This document shows, piece after piece, positions 8,611-16,912 of a DNA stretch of 64,000 nucleotides; within the stretch, counting starts at the first letter, position 1; every line of letters starts with the position of its first letter. The notes below the pieces were generated by a model. It worked only from the letters and a program-made list of their open reading frames with translations, did no database searches and was not told where the DNA came from. A program made the translations under genes and the position numbers. Source of the stretch: Flavobacterium collinsii. GTDB lineage: Bacteria; Bacteroidota; Bacteroidia; Flavobacteriales; Flavobacteriaceae. Location of the stretch: contig NZ_CADCST010000061.1 of the NCBI RefSeq assembly GCF_902804485.1, forward strand, positions 23,619-87,618. Reading direction: 5' to 3'.

Positions 8611-9855
8611 TTATCCAATCAGCTGTGTAAATAAATCCTGATTATCATTTAGGTATTGAAATTCAAAACCATTCTTAGTCATATTCACTTTAATAGCGAG
8701 AATATCTTTTTTATTTTTTAATTCCAAACCAACAACTACAGAACCAACTTCGCGGCTGTTTTTCTTTGCAAACTGAAAATAAGTGATGTCATCATCGGGA
8801 CCTAAGATGTTGTTTACAAATTCTTTTAAAGCACCCGGGCGCTGCGGAAACTGAATCATGAAATAATGCATCAGACCTTCATATAGTAAAGAACGTTCTT
8901 TTATTTCGGCAGTTCTTTCAATATCATTATTACTTCCGCTCACTACGCAAACTACTTTTTTACCTTTGATTTTATCTTTGTAAAAGTCCAAAGCTGCAAT
9001 AGTCAATGCTCCTGCTGGTTCTACTACCATAGCTTCTTCATTGTACAAACGTAAAATTGTAGTACAAACCTTTCCTTCTGGAACCAGAATGATGTCGTCT
9101 AAATTATGTCGGCAGATTTCAAAAGTTTTGTCGCCAACCTGTTTTACGGCGGCACCATCCACAAATTTGTCAATTGTTTTTAAAGCGGTGTTTTTATTTT
9201 CTTCCATAGAGGTTTTCATCGAAGGAGCTCCTTTGGGCTCAACACCAATAATCTTTGTATTTGGGCTCAGCTGTTTAAAAACTTCAGACAAACCTGAAGC
9301 CAGTCCACCACCGCCAATGGGAACAAAAACATAATCGATAGGTTCGTTGTAGCTCTCTAAAATTTCCAATCCTACAGTTCCCTGACCGGCAATAACCTTA
9401 TCATCATCAAAAGGATGGATGAAGATTTTTTGGCTTTCAGTTGCATCTGCTGTGGCTGAAGCATAAGCATCATCAAAAGTATCTCCGGTAAGTACAATTT
9501 CAACAAACGTTTTACCAAACAGCTGTACTTGTTTTACTTTTTGTTTCGGAGTGGTTTTGGGCATGTAGATTTTGCCTTTGATTTGCAAAAGATGACAGGA
9601 ATAAGCGACTCCCTGCGCATGATTACCTGCGCTTGCACATACAATTCCGCTTGCTTTTTCAGTTTCGGTTAACGAAGAAATTTTGTTGTAAGCACCTCTG
9701 ATTTTGTATGACCGAACAATTTGTAAATCTTCTCTTTTTAATAAAATGGTTGATTTAAACTCTTCCGAAAGATTTAAATTTTGGGTGAGTGGAGTAGCGG
9801 CAACTACATTTTCAAGTTGCTTTTTAGCAGCAAGTACTTCGTTAAATAAATTCAT
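8611..9855 (-). CDS. ilvA: Threonine ammonia-lyase (threonine deaminase), biosynthetic IlvA
   Basis: A PLP enzyme that deaminates threonine to 2-oxobutanoate, the committed step of isoleucine synthesis. The PLP lysine is Lys51 in SYKIRGAYNKI, and the phosphate-binding loop is IGGGGLASGL. A C-terminal ACT-like regulatory domain begins near residue 330 (FMIQFPQRPGALKEF) and would bind isoleucine or valine. With the start at ATG 9855 the protein has 414 residues, the usual size of the single-ACT form; an upstream ATG 39 bases earlier would add a non-conserved, K-rich leader and is rejected. The upstream region encodes an isoleucine-rich leader peptide and a terminator, so expression is probably controlled by attenuation. 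Other ilv/leu genes are not in this window. Confidence 0.93.
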   Translation of the reverse strand: MNLFNEVLAAKKQLENVVAATPLTQNLNLSEEFKSTILLKREDLQIVRSYKIRGAYNKISSLTETEKASGIVCASAGNHAQGVAYSCHLLQIKGKIYMPKTTPKQKVKQVQLFGKTFVEIVLTGDTFDDAYASATADATESQKIFIHPFDDDKVIAGQGTVGLEILESYNEPIDYVFVPIGGGGLASGLSEVFKQLSPNTKIIGVEPKGAPSMKTSMEENKNTALKTIDKFVDGAAVKQVGDKTFEICRHNLDDIILVPEGKVCTTILRLYNEEAMVVEPAGALTIAALDFYKDKIKGKKVVCVVSGSNNDIERTAEIKERSLLYEGLMHYFMIQFPQRPGALKEFVNNILGPDDDITYFQFAKKNSREVGSVVVGLELKNKKDILAIKVNMTKNGFEFQYLNDNQDLFTQLIG

Positions 9856-9965
9856 AATTTTTGTTTTTTTGACACTAATTACACGGATTAACACTAATTT
9901 TTATTTTGTTAACATAAAAAAATAATTCGAGCAATTAGTAGCAACTTTGATATTCGTTAAATAAA

Positions 9966-9990
9966 AAAACCTCCCGTTTTGGGAGGTTTT
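9966..9990 (-). terminator. Attenuator terminator upstream of ilvA
   Basis: The stem AAAACCTCCC / GGGAGGTTTT with a short loop, followed on the minus-strand transcript by a run of U residues, is a strong Rho-independent terminator about 110 bases before ilvA. It lies after the leader peptide stop and before the structural gene, so it fits a premature-termination site rather than an end-of-operon signal. Its 5' arm (ACCTC on the transcript) is complementary to GAGGT just downstream of the leader stop, which provides a competing antiterminator. Confidence 0.85.
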
Positions 9991-10031
9991 ATAAAATGTA
10001 TTTTGTTTACTTATTTATATATTACCTCGCC

Positions 10032-10053
10032 ATTATTGCTGAATTGCAATAAT
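10032..10053 (-). promoter_or_regulatory. Pause hairpin overlapping the leader peptide
   Basis: A perfect inverted repeat, ATTATTGC and GCAATAAT separated by 6 bases, covers the last Ile codons and the stop of the leader peptide. In attenuator logic it is the structure that forms before the ribosome arrives and is then melted by translation. Confidence 0.7.
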
Positions 10054-10089
10054 AGTAATAGCGATAATAATGTTATTTAAGTTTTTCAT
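10033..10089 (-). CDS. Isoleucine-rich leader peptide of ilvA (attenuator)
   Basis: A short ORF, ATG to TAA, encoding MKNLNNIIIAITIIAIQQ: 18 residues with seven isoleucines at positions 7, 8, 9, 11, 13, 14 and 16. It is read in the same direction as ilvA, about 180 bases upstream of it. Codons 13-18 and the stop form one arm set of a perfect 8-bp hairpin (ATTATTGC / GCAATAAT), which could act as the pause or 1:2 structure. Ribosome stalling on Ile codons when charged tRNA-Ile is scarce would free GAGGT downstream to pair with the terminator arm. The ORF is seen directly; the mechanism is inferred from classical leader-peptide attenuation. Confidence 0.82.
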   Translation of the reverse strand: MKNLNNIIIAITIIAIQQ

Positions 10090-10106
10090 TTAAGATAATT
10101 GAATCG

Positions 10107-10114
10107 CAAATGTA
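10107..10114 (-). promoter_or_regulatory. -7 promoter element TACATTTG of the leader-ilvA unit
   Basis: Minus-strand TACATTTG is a full match to TAnnTTTG. It lies 18 bases before the leader-peptide ATG and just after the stop of the DUF4136 gene. A start site about 7 bases further on would give a leader of about 10 bases before the ATG. No -33 TTG is seen at standard spacing. Confidence 0.6.
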
Positions 10115-10118
10115 TTAA

Positions 10119-10658
10119 TTATTTTTTAACCGGAGGGTATTGCGCTAAAATTTTAGTTACAAACTCGGCAACCTTTTCGTCTTTTTTAGCAACGTTTTTG
10201 GTTAAAGTTCCAACACCTTCTCCCTGCCAGATCATTTCTTTCTTTTTAGCATCAATCAGGTCAATGAATAAAGTTCCTTCTGTGGAAGTTGAAACGGTAG
10301 TCTGGTTTCCTCCGTACATCATATATGGATTCCATCCCCAACCCCAACCGTAACCCCAGCCGGCGCTAAATTGATTCACATTTACTTGTTCCCTTGCTTT
10401 AGTAAAAATATTAATTAATAAATCAGGGTTTTCGCTTTTGGTAAAACCTTTGGCTTGCATTTGATCATCGATGGCGCGTAGAATACGTCTTTTATCCAAA
10501 TCAGATATTTCGACCTTATCAATTCCCGGCTTAAAGAAAGCATACGTTTTGTAAGGGGCAAAATCTACGTTTTTGTCGTAATCGGAGTAAACACTAACCG
10601 TGCTGCATGATGCTAGTATTAAAAGCAAAAAAACGGGTACTAATTTGAATGTTTTCAT
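10119..10658 (-). CDS. DUF4136 domain-containing lipoprotein
   Basis: A 179-residue lipoprotein: signal peptide with lipobox LASC (Cys18), then a DUF4136 domain beginning VSVYSDYDKNVDFAPYKTYAF, the usual opening of this family. Conserved features include the middle IDDQMQAKGF segment and a Gly/Trp-rich loop (WGYGWGWGWNPY near residue 107). It is probably anchored in the periplasmic leaflet or exported to the outer membrane; function is unknown. It lies between hutU and the ilvA leader on the same strand. The ilvA leader has its own promoter element, so cotranscription with ilvA is unlikely. Confidence 0.82.
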   Translation of the reverse strand: MKTFKLVPVFLLLILASCSTVSVYSDYDKNVDFAPYKTYAFFKPGIDKVEISDLDKRRILRAIDDQMQAKGFTKSENPDLLINIFTKAREQVNVNQFSAGWGYGWGWGWNPYMMYGGNQTTVSTSTEGTLFIDLIDAKKKEMIWQGEGVGTLTKNVAKKDEKVAEFVTKILAQYPPVKK

Positions 10659-10743
10659 ATGTTTAAAAATTTAATGTTCTTCTTCCTGTAATAATAACAT
10701 GCTTCGTTTTTGCGATACGAAGTGAAGTCGAAGTACCTTTTTT

Positions 10744-12720
10744 CTAAAACAGATTTTCATCTACGATATTAGGCAAAGTTACTTTTAATAAAGGCTGAAC
10801 TTCCATTGCTCTTTTTATAGCAAAAATAGCTTCGTCATTTCTAGCCCAGCTTCTTCTTGAAATTCCGTTGTTAACATCCCAAAAAAGCATTGATGCTAAA
10901 CGTTTTGAAGCCTCCTTAGAACCATCAAGAACCATACCAAAGCCACCATTTATAACCTCTCCCCAGCCAACTCCGCCGCCATTATGTATAGAAACCCAAG
11001 TTGCACCTCTAAAGCTGTCGCCAATCACGTTTTGAATCGCCATATCGGCTGTAAAGCGGGATCCGTCGTAGATATTTGAGGTTTCTCTGTATGGAGAATC
11101 CGTTCCGGAAACGTCATGATGATCGCGTCCTAAAACAACCGTTCCGATTTCACCTTTGGCAATAGCCTGATTAAAAGCTTCGGCAATTTTAATTCGGCCT
11201 TCTGCATCGGCATATAAAATTCTGGCTTGTGAGCCCACAACCAGTTTGTTTTCCTGCGCACCTTTGATCCATTTGATATTGTCCTGCATTTGTTGCTGAA
11301 TTTCATCCGGAGCTGTTTTGGCCATTTCTTCTAAAACCTGGCTTGCTATGGTATCTGTTTTTTGTAAATCTTCTGGTTTCCCAGAAGTACAAACCCATCT
11401 AAACGGACCAAAACCGTAATCAAAACACATTGGCCCCATAATGTCCTGAACGTAACTTGGGTATCTAAAATCAATATTATTTTCAGCCATCACATCAGCA
11501 CCTGCGCGGGAAGCTTCTAATAAAAAGGCATTTCCGTAATCAAAAAAGTAAGTTCCTTTTGCAGTGTGTTTGTTAATTGCTTTGGCTTGACGGCGTAATG
11601 ATTCCTGTACTTTTTCTTTTAATAGTTCCGGATTGCTGGCCATCATTTCATTGGCATCCTCAAATGAAATTCCGGCAGGATAATAACCTCCGGCCCATGG
11701 GTTGTGAAGTGAAGTCTGGTCTGAACCCAAATCAATTTTGATGTTTTCTTTGTCGAAGCATTCCCAAACGTCTACTACATTTCCTAAATAAGCGATGGAA
11801 ACTACTTCTTTATTGGCTTTTGCTGCATGAACTCTTTTTACCAATTCGTCAGTTGAGGTAACAATTTCATTTATCCAGCCCTGTTCGTGGCGAATTTTTG
11901 TAATTTTTGGATTTACTTCTGCACAAACGGTGATACAGCCTGCAATATTTCCGGCTTTTGGCTGTGCGCCTGACATTCCGCCAAGTCCTGAAGTTACAAA
12001 CAGATTTCCTTCCGGATTTTGTTTGATTTTTCTAAAACCATTTAAAACTGTAATCGTTGTTCCGTGTACAATTCCCTGTGGCCCGATGTACATATAACTT
12101 CCGGCTGTCATTTGTCCGTATTGCGAAACACCTAAAGCATTCATTTTTTCCCAATCGTCGGGTTGAGAGTAATTTGGGATAACCATTCCGTTTGTTACTA
12201 CAACTCTTGGAGCTTCTGCGTGTGAAGGAAACAATCCCATCGGATGACCTGAATACATTGTCAGCGTTTGCTCGTCTGTCATTTCAGACAAATATTGCAT
12301 CGTTAATAAATATTGTGCCCAGTTTTGGAAAACAGCCCCGTTTCCACCATAAGTAATCAATTCGTGTGGGTGTTGCGCTACAGCATAATCCAGATTGTTC
12401 TGAATCATGTGCATAATTGCTTTTGCCTGCAATGATTTTCCAGGATATTCGTCAATTGGTCGGGCATACATTCTGTAATCCGGACGCAAGCGGTACATAT
12501 AAATACGTCCGTAAGTTTCTAACTCTTCTGAAAATTCCTGAATTAATTCGGCATGATGTTTTGCTTCAAAATAACGTAACGCATTTTTTAAAGCCAGTTT
12601 TTTTTCTTCTGTCGATAGAATTTCTTTTCGTTTTGGCGCATGGTTAATCGCCAGATCGTATGTTGCCTTTGGAGGTAGTATTGTTGGAATTCCTTGTTGT
12701 ATTTGTTCTTTGAAAGTCAT
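10744..12720 (-). CDS. hutU: Urocanate hydratase (urocanase)
   Basis: Urocanase adds water to urocanate to give imidazolonepropionate, the second step of histidine degradation, using tightly bound NAD. The signature GGLGGMSGAQPKAGN is present near residue 245, and FGPFRWVCTSG carries the active-site cysteine. The 658 residues exceed the roughly 550 of proteobacterial urocanase; the longer form is common in Bacteroidota, with the extra length in the N-terminal region and inserts. No hutH, hutI or hutG is adjacent, so the rest of the pathway must lie elsewhere. No promoter was recognised; the upstream 300 bases are filled with short repeats. Confidence 0.94.
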   Translation of the reverse strand: MTFKEQIQQGIPTILPPKATYDLAINHAPKRKEILSTEEKKLALKNALRYFEAKHHAELIQEFSEELETYGRIYMYRLRPDYRMYARPIDEYPGKSLQAKAIMHMIQNNLDYAVAQHPHELITYGGNGAVFQNWAQYLLTMQYLSEMTDEQTLTMYSGHPMGLFPSHAEAPRVVVTNGMVIPNYSQPDDWEKMNALGVSQYGQMTAGSYMYIGPQGIVHGTTITVLNGFRKIKQNPEGNLFVTSGLGGMSGAQPKAGNIAGCITVCAEVNPKITKIRHEQGWINEIVTSTDELVKRVHAAKANKEVVSIAYLGNVVDVWECFDKENIKIDLGSDQTSLHNPWAGGYYPAGISFEDANEMMASNPELLKEKVQESLRRQAKAINKHTAKGTYFFDYGNAFLLEASRAGADVMAENNIDFRYPSYVQDIMGPMCFDYGFGPFRWVCTSGKPEDLQKTDTIASQVLEEMAKTAPDEIQQQMQDNIKWIKGAQENKLVVGSQARILYADAEGRIKIAEAFNQAIAKGEIGTVVLGRDHHDVSGTDSPYRETSNIYDGSRFTADMAIQNVIGDSFRGATWVSIHNGGGVGWGEVINGGFGMVLDGSKEASKRLASMLFWDVNNGISRRSWARNDEAIFAIKRAMEVQPLLKVTLPNIVDENLF

Positions 12721-13037
12721 TTTTTTAAAGGTACTAAGTTGCTAAGATTCTAAGCTGCTAAGGTTTTGATCTAAGCAAGCAATAATCTGCGATTTATTAA
12801 ATAGGCTATAAGCTCCATCGGAGCGACATGGCAATTAAAGAAATAAAATAATTGTCTAATTCTCAAATTGGCACATTCTCTAATTAAAAAATAACTAAGG
12901 ATAACGGATATCCGACCTGTGATAGGATTTGTGGATAGTAATCCTAAATTTTCGTAACAGAATATCCATATAAATATTTTAGATTGTTGATTTTAGATTG
13001 TTGATCTGATTTAAAAATTATCAAATTGGCACATTTT
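12721..13037. repeat. Repeat-rich intergenic region upstream of hutU
   Basis: This 317-base stretch has no gene I can support. From about 12727 there are degenerate 8-bp units ending in CTAAG (TTGCTAAG, ATTCTAAG, CTGCTAAG). At 12812-12824 a small hairpin GCTCC-ATC-GGAGC sits inside a sequence resembling a dispersed Flavobacterium repeat. CGGATATCCG at 12905-12914 is a perfect palindrome. The phrase CAAATTGGCACATT occurs twice (near 12863 and 13022). The hutU promoter must lie here but was not identified. Confidence 0.55.
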
Positions 13038-13223
13038 CTAATTCGTTTTTTTTCTTATTTCGCCTGTTCGTTTGTCAAACCCATACGGACAATGACGACA
13101 GCCGCTTTTACAGCAATAACCACGTTTTAGATGGTGTTTTTCAGTAAAGCATTTATAACCTTCGGGGGTATAGTAAAAATCTTCCCCTTCGATTAATTTA
13201 TTTTCATTACTTTGCTCCTTCAT
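13038..13223 (-). CDS. DUF5522 small Cys-rich protein
   Basis: A 61-residue protein with five cysteines, Cys25, Cys37, Cys38, Cys42 and Cys45, in the pattern C-x11-CC-x3-C-x2-CPYGF. This matches the DUF5522 family, and the cluster suggests binding of zinc or an iron-sulfur centre. The termini are charged and there is no signal peptide, so it is probably cytoplasmic. It is divergent from the next plus-strand genes, separated by about 110 bases. Function is unknown. Confidence 0.75.
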   Translation of the reverse strand: MKEQSNENKLIEGEDFYYTPEGYKCFTEKHHLKRGYCCKSGCRHCPYGFDKRTGEIRKKTN

Positions 13224-13336
13224 AAATCTGCATTGCGTTGGTGTTTTCCATTCATTAAAATCAAAAATAATTAATAGATTGTGACTTTAATGAAATTGAA
13301 CAATTTTCATCTACAAATTTATAAATTTTACAGCTA

Positions 13337-13678
13337 ATGTTTCTGATTGTTGCTAAATATTTAATTCCAAAAGGGTATCGGGGAATGGCTGTGTTTCCGT
13401 TTGTCATTTTGAAATATGGTGCAGATAAAGAAAATGCTGTTTTAGTCAATCATGAAAAAATTCATCTTCGGCAGCAATTGGAATTATTGATTCTTCCGTT
13501 TTATGTTTTTTATCTTTTAGAATACGTAGTTCGGCTCATTCAATATAAAAACAAAGAACTGGCCTATCGGAATATAAGCTTTGAGAGAGAAGCTTACACC
13601 AATGAAAGCCATTTGAATTATTTGAAAAACCGACCTTTTTTTGGCTTTTTAAATTACTTAACTTTAAAACACAAATAG
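13337..13678 (+). CDS. Small HExxH-motif membrane-associated protein, putative mini-metallopeptidase
   Basis: A 113-residue protein with the zincin motif HEKIH (His39, Glu40, His43), then a hydrophobic stretch (about residues 47-68) and, about 40 residues after the motif, FEREAYTNE. An E-x-x-A-type third ligand (Glu83 or Glu85) at this distance resembles M48/M56-like gluzincins, though far shorter than any typical peptidase. I recognise it only as a conserved hypothetical of Bacteroidota. It is followed after 3 bases by an ACC deaminase-like gene, so they are cotranscribed. Peptidase activity is inference; it may be a degenerate or regulatory relative. Confidence 0.7.
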   Translation: MFLIVAKYLIPKGYRGMAVFPFVILKYGADKENAVLVNHEKIHLRQQLELLILPFYVFYLLEYVVRLIQYKNKELAYRNISFEREAYTNESHLNYLKNRPFFGFLNYLTLKHK

Positions 13679-13681
13679 ATT

Positions 13682-14578
13682 TTGAATCAGGAAATTCATA
13701 TCGTCTTGCCCAATGCTATTTCGTTGACTATAAAACGAGAAGATTTGATTCATCCGTTTGTTTCGGGAAATAAATTCAGGAAATTGAAATACAATTTACT
13801 TCAGGCAAAATCCGAAAATAAAAATACTTTGCTGACTTTTGGAGGCGCTTTTTCCAATCACATTGCCGCAGTCGCTTATGCCGGGAAAGAGCAGGGTTTT
13901 AGAACGATTGGAATTATTAGAGGCGATGAGCTTTTTGATAAAATAGAGGAGAATCCAACGCTGAAATTTGCTCAGGAAAACGGAATGCAGTTTGAGTTTG
14001 TGACGCGAGAGGAGTATCGGCATAAAAACGAAAGTGCTTTTATAGAAAAGCTTAAAGGTAAATTTGGAGACTTTTATTTGGTACCTGAAGGTGGAACAAA
14101 TGAATTGGCTGTAAAAGGATGTGAAGAGATTTTAACAAAAGAAGATGCACGTTTTGATTTTGTTTGTTGTGCGGTAGGAACGGGCGGAACGATCTCGGGA
14201 TTGATTAATGGTTCGCTGCAGCATCAGAAAATTTTAGGGTTTCCGGCGTTAAAAGGTGACTTTTTAACCGATGAAATTCGTATTTTTGCAAAGAAAGATA
14301 ACTGGGATTTAATTTCTGACTATCATTTTGGAGGTTATGGGAAGGTAAATTTGGAATTAATTGAATTTATCAATGCTTTTTTTGAAGAAAATAAAGTGCC
14401 TTTGGATCCAATTTATACGGGAAAGATGGTTTTTGGCGTTATAGACTTAATACATAAAAACTATTTTCCTGCACATTCAAAAATTTTATTGGTCCATACC
14501 GGCGGATTGCAGGGAATTAAAGGGATGAATGTTAAATTGAAGCAGAAAAAATTACCAATACTCAAAAGCAATGGTTAA
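13682..14578 (+). CDS. 1-aminocyclopropane-1-carboxylate deaminase / D-cysteine desulfhydrase family PLP enzyme
   Basis: A fold-type II PLP enzyme of 298 residues. The PLP lysine is probably Lys31 in SGNKFRKLKYNL, and the family motif FGGAFSNHIAAVA follows near residue 58; the phosphate loop is VGTGGTISGL near residue 165. The family acts on ACC or D-cysteine; many bacterial members are D-cysteine desulfhydrases, and substrate cannot be decided here. The start appears to be TTG: no in-frame ATG precedes the conserved N-terminal strand, and the codon lies 3 bases after the preceding stop. The end overlaps the next gene by 8 bases. Confidence 0.83.
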   Translation: MNQEIHIVLPNAISLTIKREDLIHPFVSGNKFRKLKYNLLQAKSENKNTLLTFGGAFSNHIAAVAYAGKEQGFRTIGIIRGDELFDKIEENPTLKFAQENGMQFEFVTREEYRHKNESAFIEKLKGKFGDFYLVPEGGTNELAVKGCEEILTKEDARFDFVCCAVGTGGTISGLINGSLQHQKILGFPALKGDFLTDEIRIFAKKDNWDLISDYHFGGYGKVNLELIEFINAFFEENKVPLDPIYTGKMVFGVIDLIHKNYFPAHSKILLVHTGGLQGIKGMNVKLKQKKLPILKSNG

Positions 14579-15464
14579 AAAAATAATAGCACTTTTAATG
14601 CTGGCAACTTTAGTAGGCTGCTCCTCTAGTAAACCTACTATCGCGACGACCAAAAAAGCGGCGGCAGTCCAGAGACCCAGAGTGGCAACAACCAAAAAGC
14701 CAACTTACACCAAACCAATTGGCAAAAAATACCCTTCTACAAATAATACAACTGAGGTTATTCAGTCTACTTCAAAAACAGTTGTAACCAGCGATTTAAT
14801 CAACAATTATATTCTACAATTCAAAGATATTGCAATAGGGAATATGCAGAAATACGGCATTCCTGCAAGTATCATTCTGGCACAGGGAATTTTAGAATCC
14901 GGTGCAGGAAAAGGAGATTTGGCGCTGGAAGCTAATAATCATTTTGGAATTAAATGCCACAAGGACTGGCTGGGAGAGAGTGTGCGTCATGATGATGATT
15001 CGGCTCAGGAATGTTTCAGAAAATATACAGAAGCTGCAGAATCTTATAGAGATCATGCCTTGTTTTTGGTTGGTAAAAATAGATATGCAACTTTATTTAC
15101 TTACGAAAAAGACGATTATAAATCCTGGGCAAAAGGGTTAAGAGCGGCAGGTTATGCCACAGATCCCAATTACCCGGATAAATTAATTAGTTATATCGAA
15201 CGATACAATCTGCACCAGTACGATTGTCAGGTTACCGGAAAAAGCTACAAACCTTTTGAAAAATCAGCTCCGGTAAGAAGTTCTTCACCTTCCGGTTCTC
15301 CTTCTAATGCTAATTCGAACGATCCTAATTTATACGAAGTTCAAAAAGGGGACACCTTATATTCGATTTCAAAAAAATTCAACCTTTTGGTTGACGATTT
15401 AAAACAGAAAAATAATCTTTCAGACAACGCACTTTCTATCGGGCAGAAGTTGAAAGTGAAGTAA
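14571..15464 (+). CDS. Glucosaminidase-LysM lipoprotein (peptidoglycan hydrolase)
   Basis: A 297-residue lipoprotein with lipobox LVGC (Cys17). A Thr/Lys-rich linker leads to a GH73-type glucosaminidase domain at about residues 80-215, recognised by YGIPASIILAQGILESGAG (catalytic Glu in the ILESG segment) and NHFGIKCHKDW. A Ser-rich linker follows, then one LysM domain (about residues 252-297: YEVQKGDTLYSISKKFN) for peptidoglycan binding. It would cleave N-acetylglucosaminyl bonds of the cell wall from the outer-membrane side. It overlaps the upstream PLP enzyme gene by 8 bases, indicating an operon. Confidence 0.9.
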   Translation: MVKKIIALLMLATLVGCSSSKPTIATTKKAAAVQRPRVATTKKPTYTKPIGKKYPSTNNTTEVIQSTSKTVVTSDLINNYILQFKDIAIGNMQKYGIPASIILAQGILESGAGKGDLALEANNHFGIKCHKDWLGESVRHDDDSAQECFRKYTEAAESYRDHALFLVGKNRYATLFTYEKDDYKSWAKGLRAAGYATDPNYPDKLISYIERYNLHQYDCQVTGKSYKPFEKSAPVRSSSPSGSPSNANSNDPNLYEVQKGDTLYSISKKFNLLVDDLKQKNNLSDNALSIGQKLKVK

Positions 15465-15545
15465 TGTTCAGTCTCAGTCACAGTTTTAAGTCTTAGTTTA
15501 AGTTCTTTAAAATCTAAAATCAGAATTCAAAAATCTAAAATCATA

Positions 15546-16832
15546 ATGATATATAAAAGAAGTAGTCAGCTTTTTGCTGAAGCAGAAAAAGTAATTCCTG
15601 GAGGGGTAAATTCACCGGTAAGAGCGTTTAAAGCAGTTGGTGGAACTCCAATTTTTGTAAAAAGTGCCAAAGGTGCCTATTTGTATGACGAGGACGGAAA
15701 TAAATTAATCGATTATATCAATTCATGGGGACCAATGGTTTTGGGTCATGCCTACCAACCGGTTGTGGATGCTGTAATTGAAAAAGCAAAATTGGGTACT
15801 TCATTTGGAATGCCAACAGAATTAGAAACGGAGATTGCTGCTTTGGCAGTTTCTATGGTGCCGAATATTGATAAAATTAGATTTGTAAATTCAGGTACCG
15901 AAGCTTGTATGAGTGCAATTCGTCTGGCTCGCGGATTTACGAAAAGAGATAAAATTATCAAATTCGCAGGCTGCTATCACGGACATTCAGATTCATTTTT
16001 GATTCAGGCCGGAAGCGGAGCAGTAACTTTTGGATCGCCAAACAGCCCGGGAGTTACAGAAGGTACTGCAAAAGATACTTTGTTAGCGAAGTACAATGAT
16101 TTAGAAAACGTAAAGACTTTAATCGAAGCCAATAAAAATGAAATCGCTGCCATTATCATAGAAGCGGTTGCCGGAAATATGGGATGTATTCCGCCTCAAA
16201 AAGGTTTTCTGGAAGGTTTAAGAGAATTGTGTACGGCCAATGGAATTTTACTGATTTTTGATGAGGTCATGACAGGTTTCCGTCTGGCTCGCGGAGGAGT
16301 TCAGGAATTGTATAATGTCAATGCCGATATTGTAACTTTCGGAAAAGTAATTGGTGGAGGTTTGCCTGTAGGTGCTTTTGCAGCCCGTGAAGAAATCATG
16401 AATTATCTGGCACCGCTTGGTCCGGTATATCAGGCAGGGACATTATCAGGTAATCCGCTGGCAATGGCTGCAGGTTTGGCAATGTTACAGGCACTAAATA
16501 ATGATCCGGCAATCTTTACTCGTTTAGAAGAAAAAACAGCTTATTTAGAAGCTGGAATCGACAGGGTTTTAAAAGCCAATAATGTTGTTTTTACAATCAA
16601 TAGAGTAGGGTCGATGATTTCTGTTCACTTTGATGCAAATCCGGTTGTTGATTTTCAAACTGCTGCGAAAGGTGATAATGAAACGTTTAAGAAATTCTTC
16701 CACGGCTTGTTGCAAGAAGGTGTTTATATTGCCCCATCGGCTTATGAAACCTGGTTTATTACCGATGCCTTAACCTATGAAGATCTGGATTTTACCATTA
16801 ATGCGATTGATAAAGTTTCTAAGACCTTTTAG
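15546..16832 (+). CDS. hemL: Glutamate-1-semialdehyde 2,1-aminomutase
   Basis: A PLP enzyme converting glutamate-1-semialdehyde to 5-aminolevulinate in C5-pathway tetrapyrrole synthesis. The 428 residues match the family length. The PLP lysine is Lys267 in [15 protein letters not shown], and the N-terminal signature [16 protein letters not shown] is present, as is [16 protein letters not shown]. It is separated from the glucosaminidase gene by 81 bases of repeat-like sequence containing one copy of TTCAGTCTCAGT, so its cotranscription is uncertain. A terminator follows. Confidence 0.95.
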   Translation: MIYKRSSQLFAEAEKVIPGGVNSPVRAFKAVGGTPIFVKSAKGAYLYDEDGNKLIDYINSWGPMVLGHAYQPVVDAVIEKAKLGTSFGMPTELETEIAALAVSMVPNIDKIRFVNSGTEACMSAIRLARGFTKRDKIIKFAGCYHGHSDSFLIQAGSGAVTFGSPNSPGVTEGTAKDTLLAKYNDLENVKTLIEANKNEIAAIIIEAVAGNMGCIPPQKGFLEGLRELCTANGILLIFDEVMTGFRLARGGVQELYNVNADIVTFGKVIGGGLPVGAFAAREEIMNYLAPLGPVYQAGTLSGNPLAMAAGLAMLQALNNDPAIFTRLEEKTAYLEAGIDRVLKANNVVFTINRVGSMISVHFDANPVVDFQTAAKGDNETFKKFFHGLLQEGVYIAPSAYETWFITDALTYEDLDFTINAIDKVSKTF

Positions 16833-16870
16833 ATCTTAGAAGTTAAAAACATATATTTTTTTTTCAATTG

Positions 16871-16908
16871 GAGGCTCAGTTTTTTTAGTAAAGCTGGGTC
16901 TTTTTTTT
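16871..16908 (+). terminator. Intrinsic terminator of hemL
   Basis: The arms GAGGCTCAG and CTGGGTCTT pair over nine positions when G-U pairs are allowed, and are followed by a run of T residues. It lies about 40 bases after the hemL stop. Confidence 0.65.
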
Positions 16909-16912
16909 AGTT

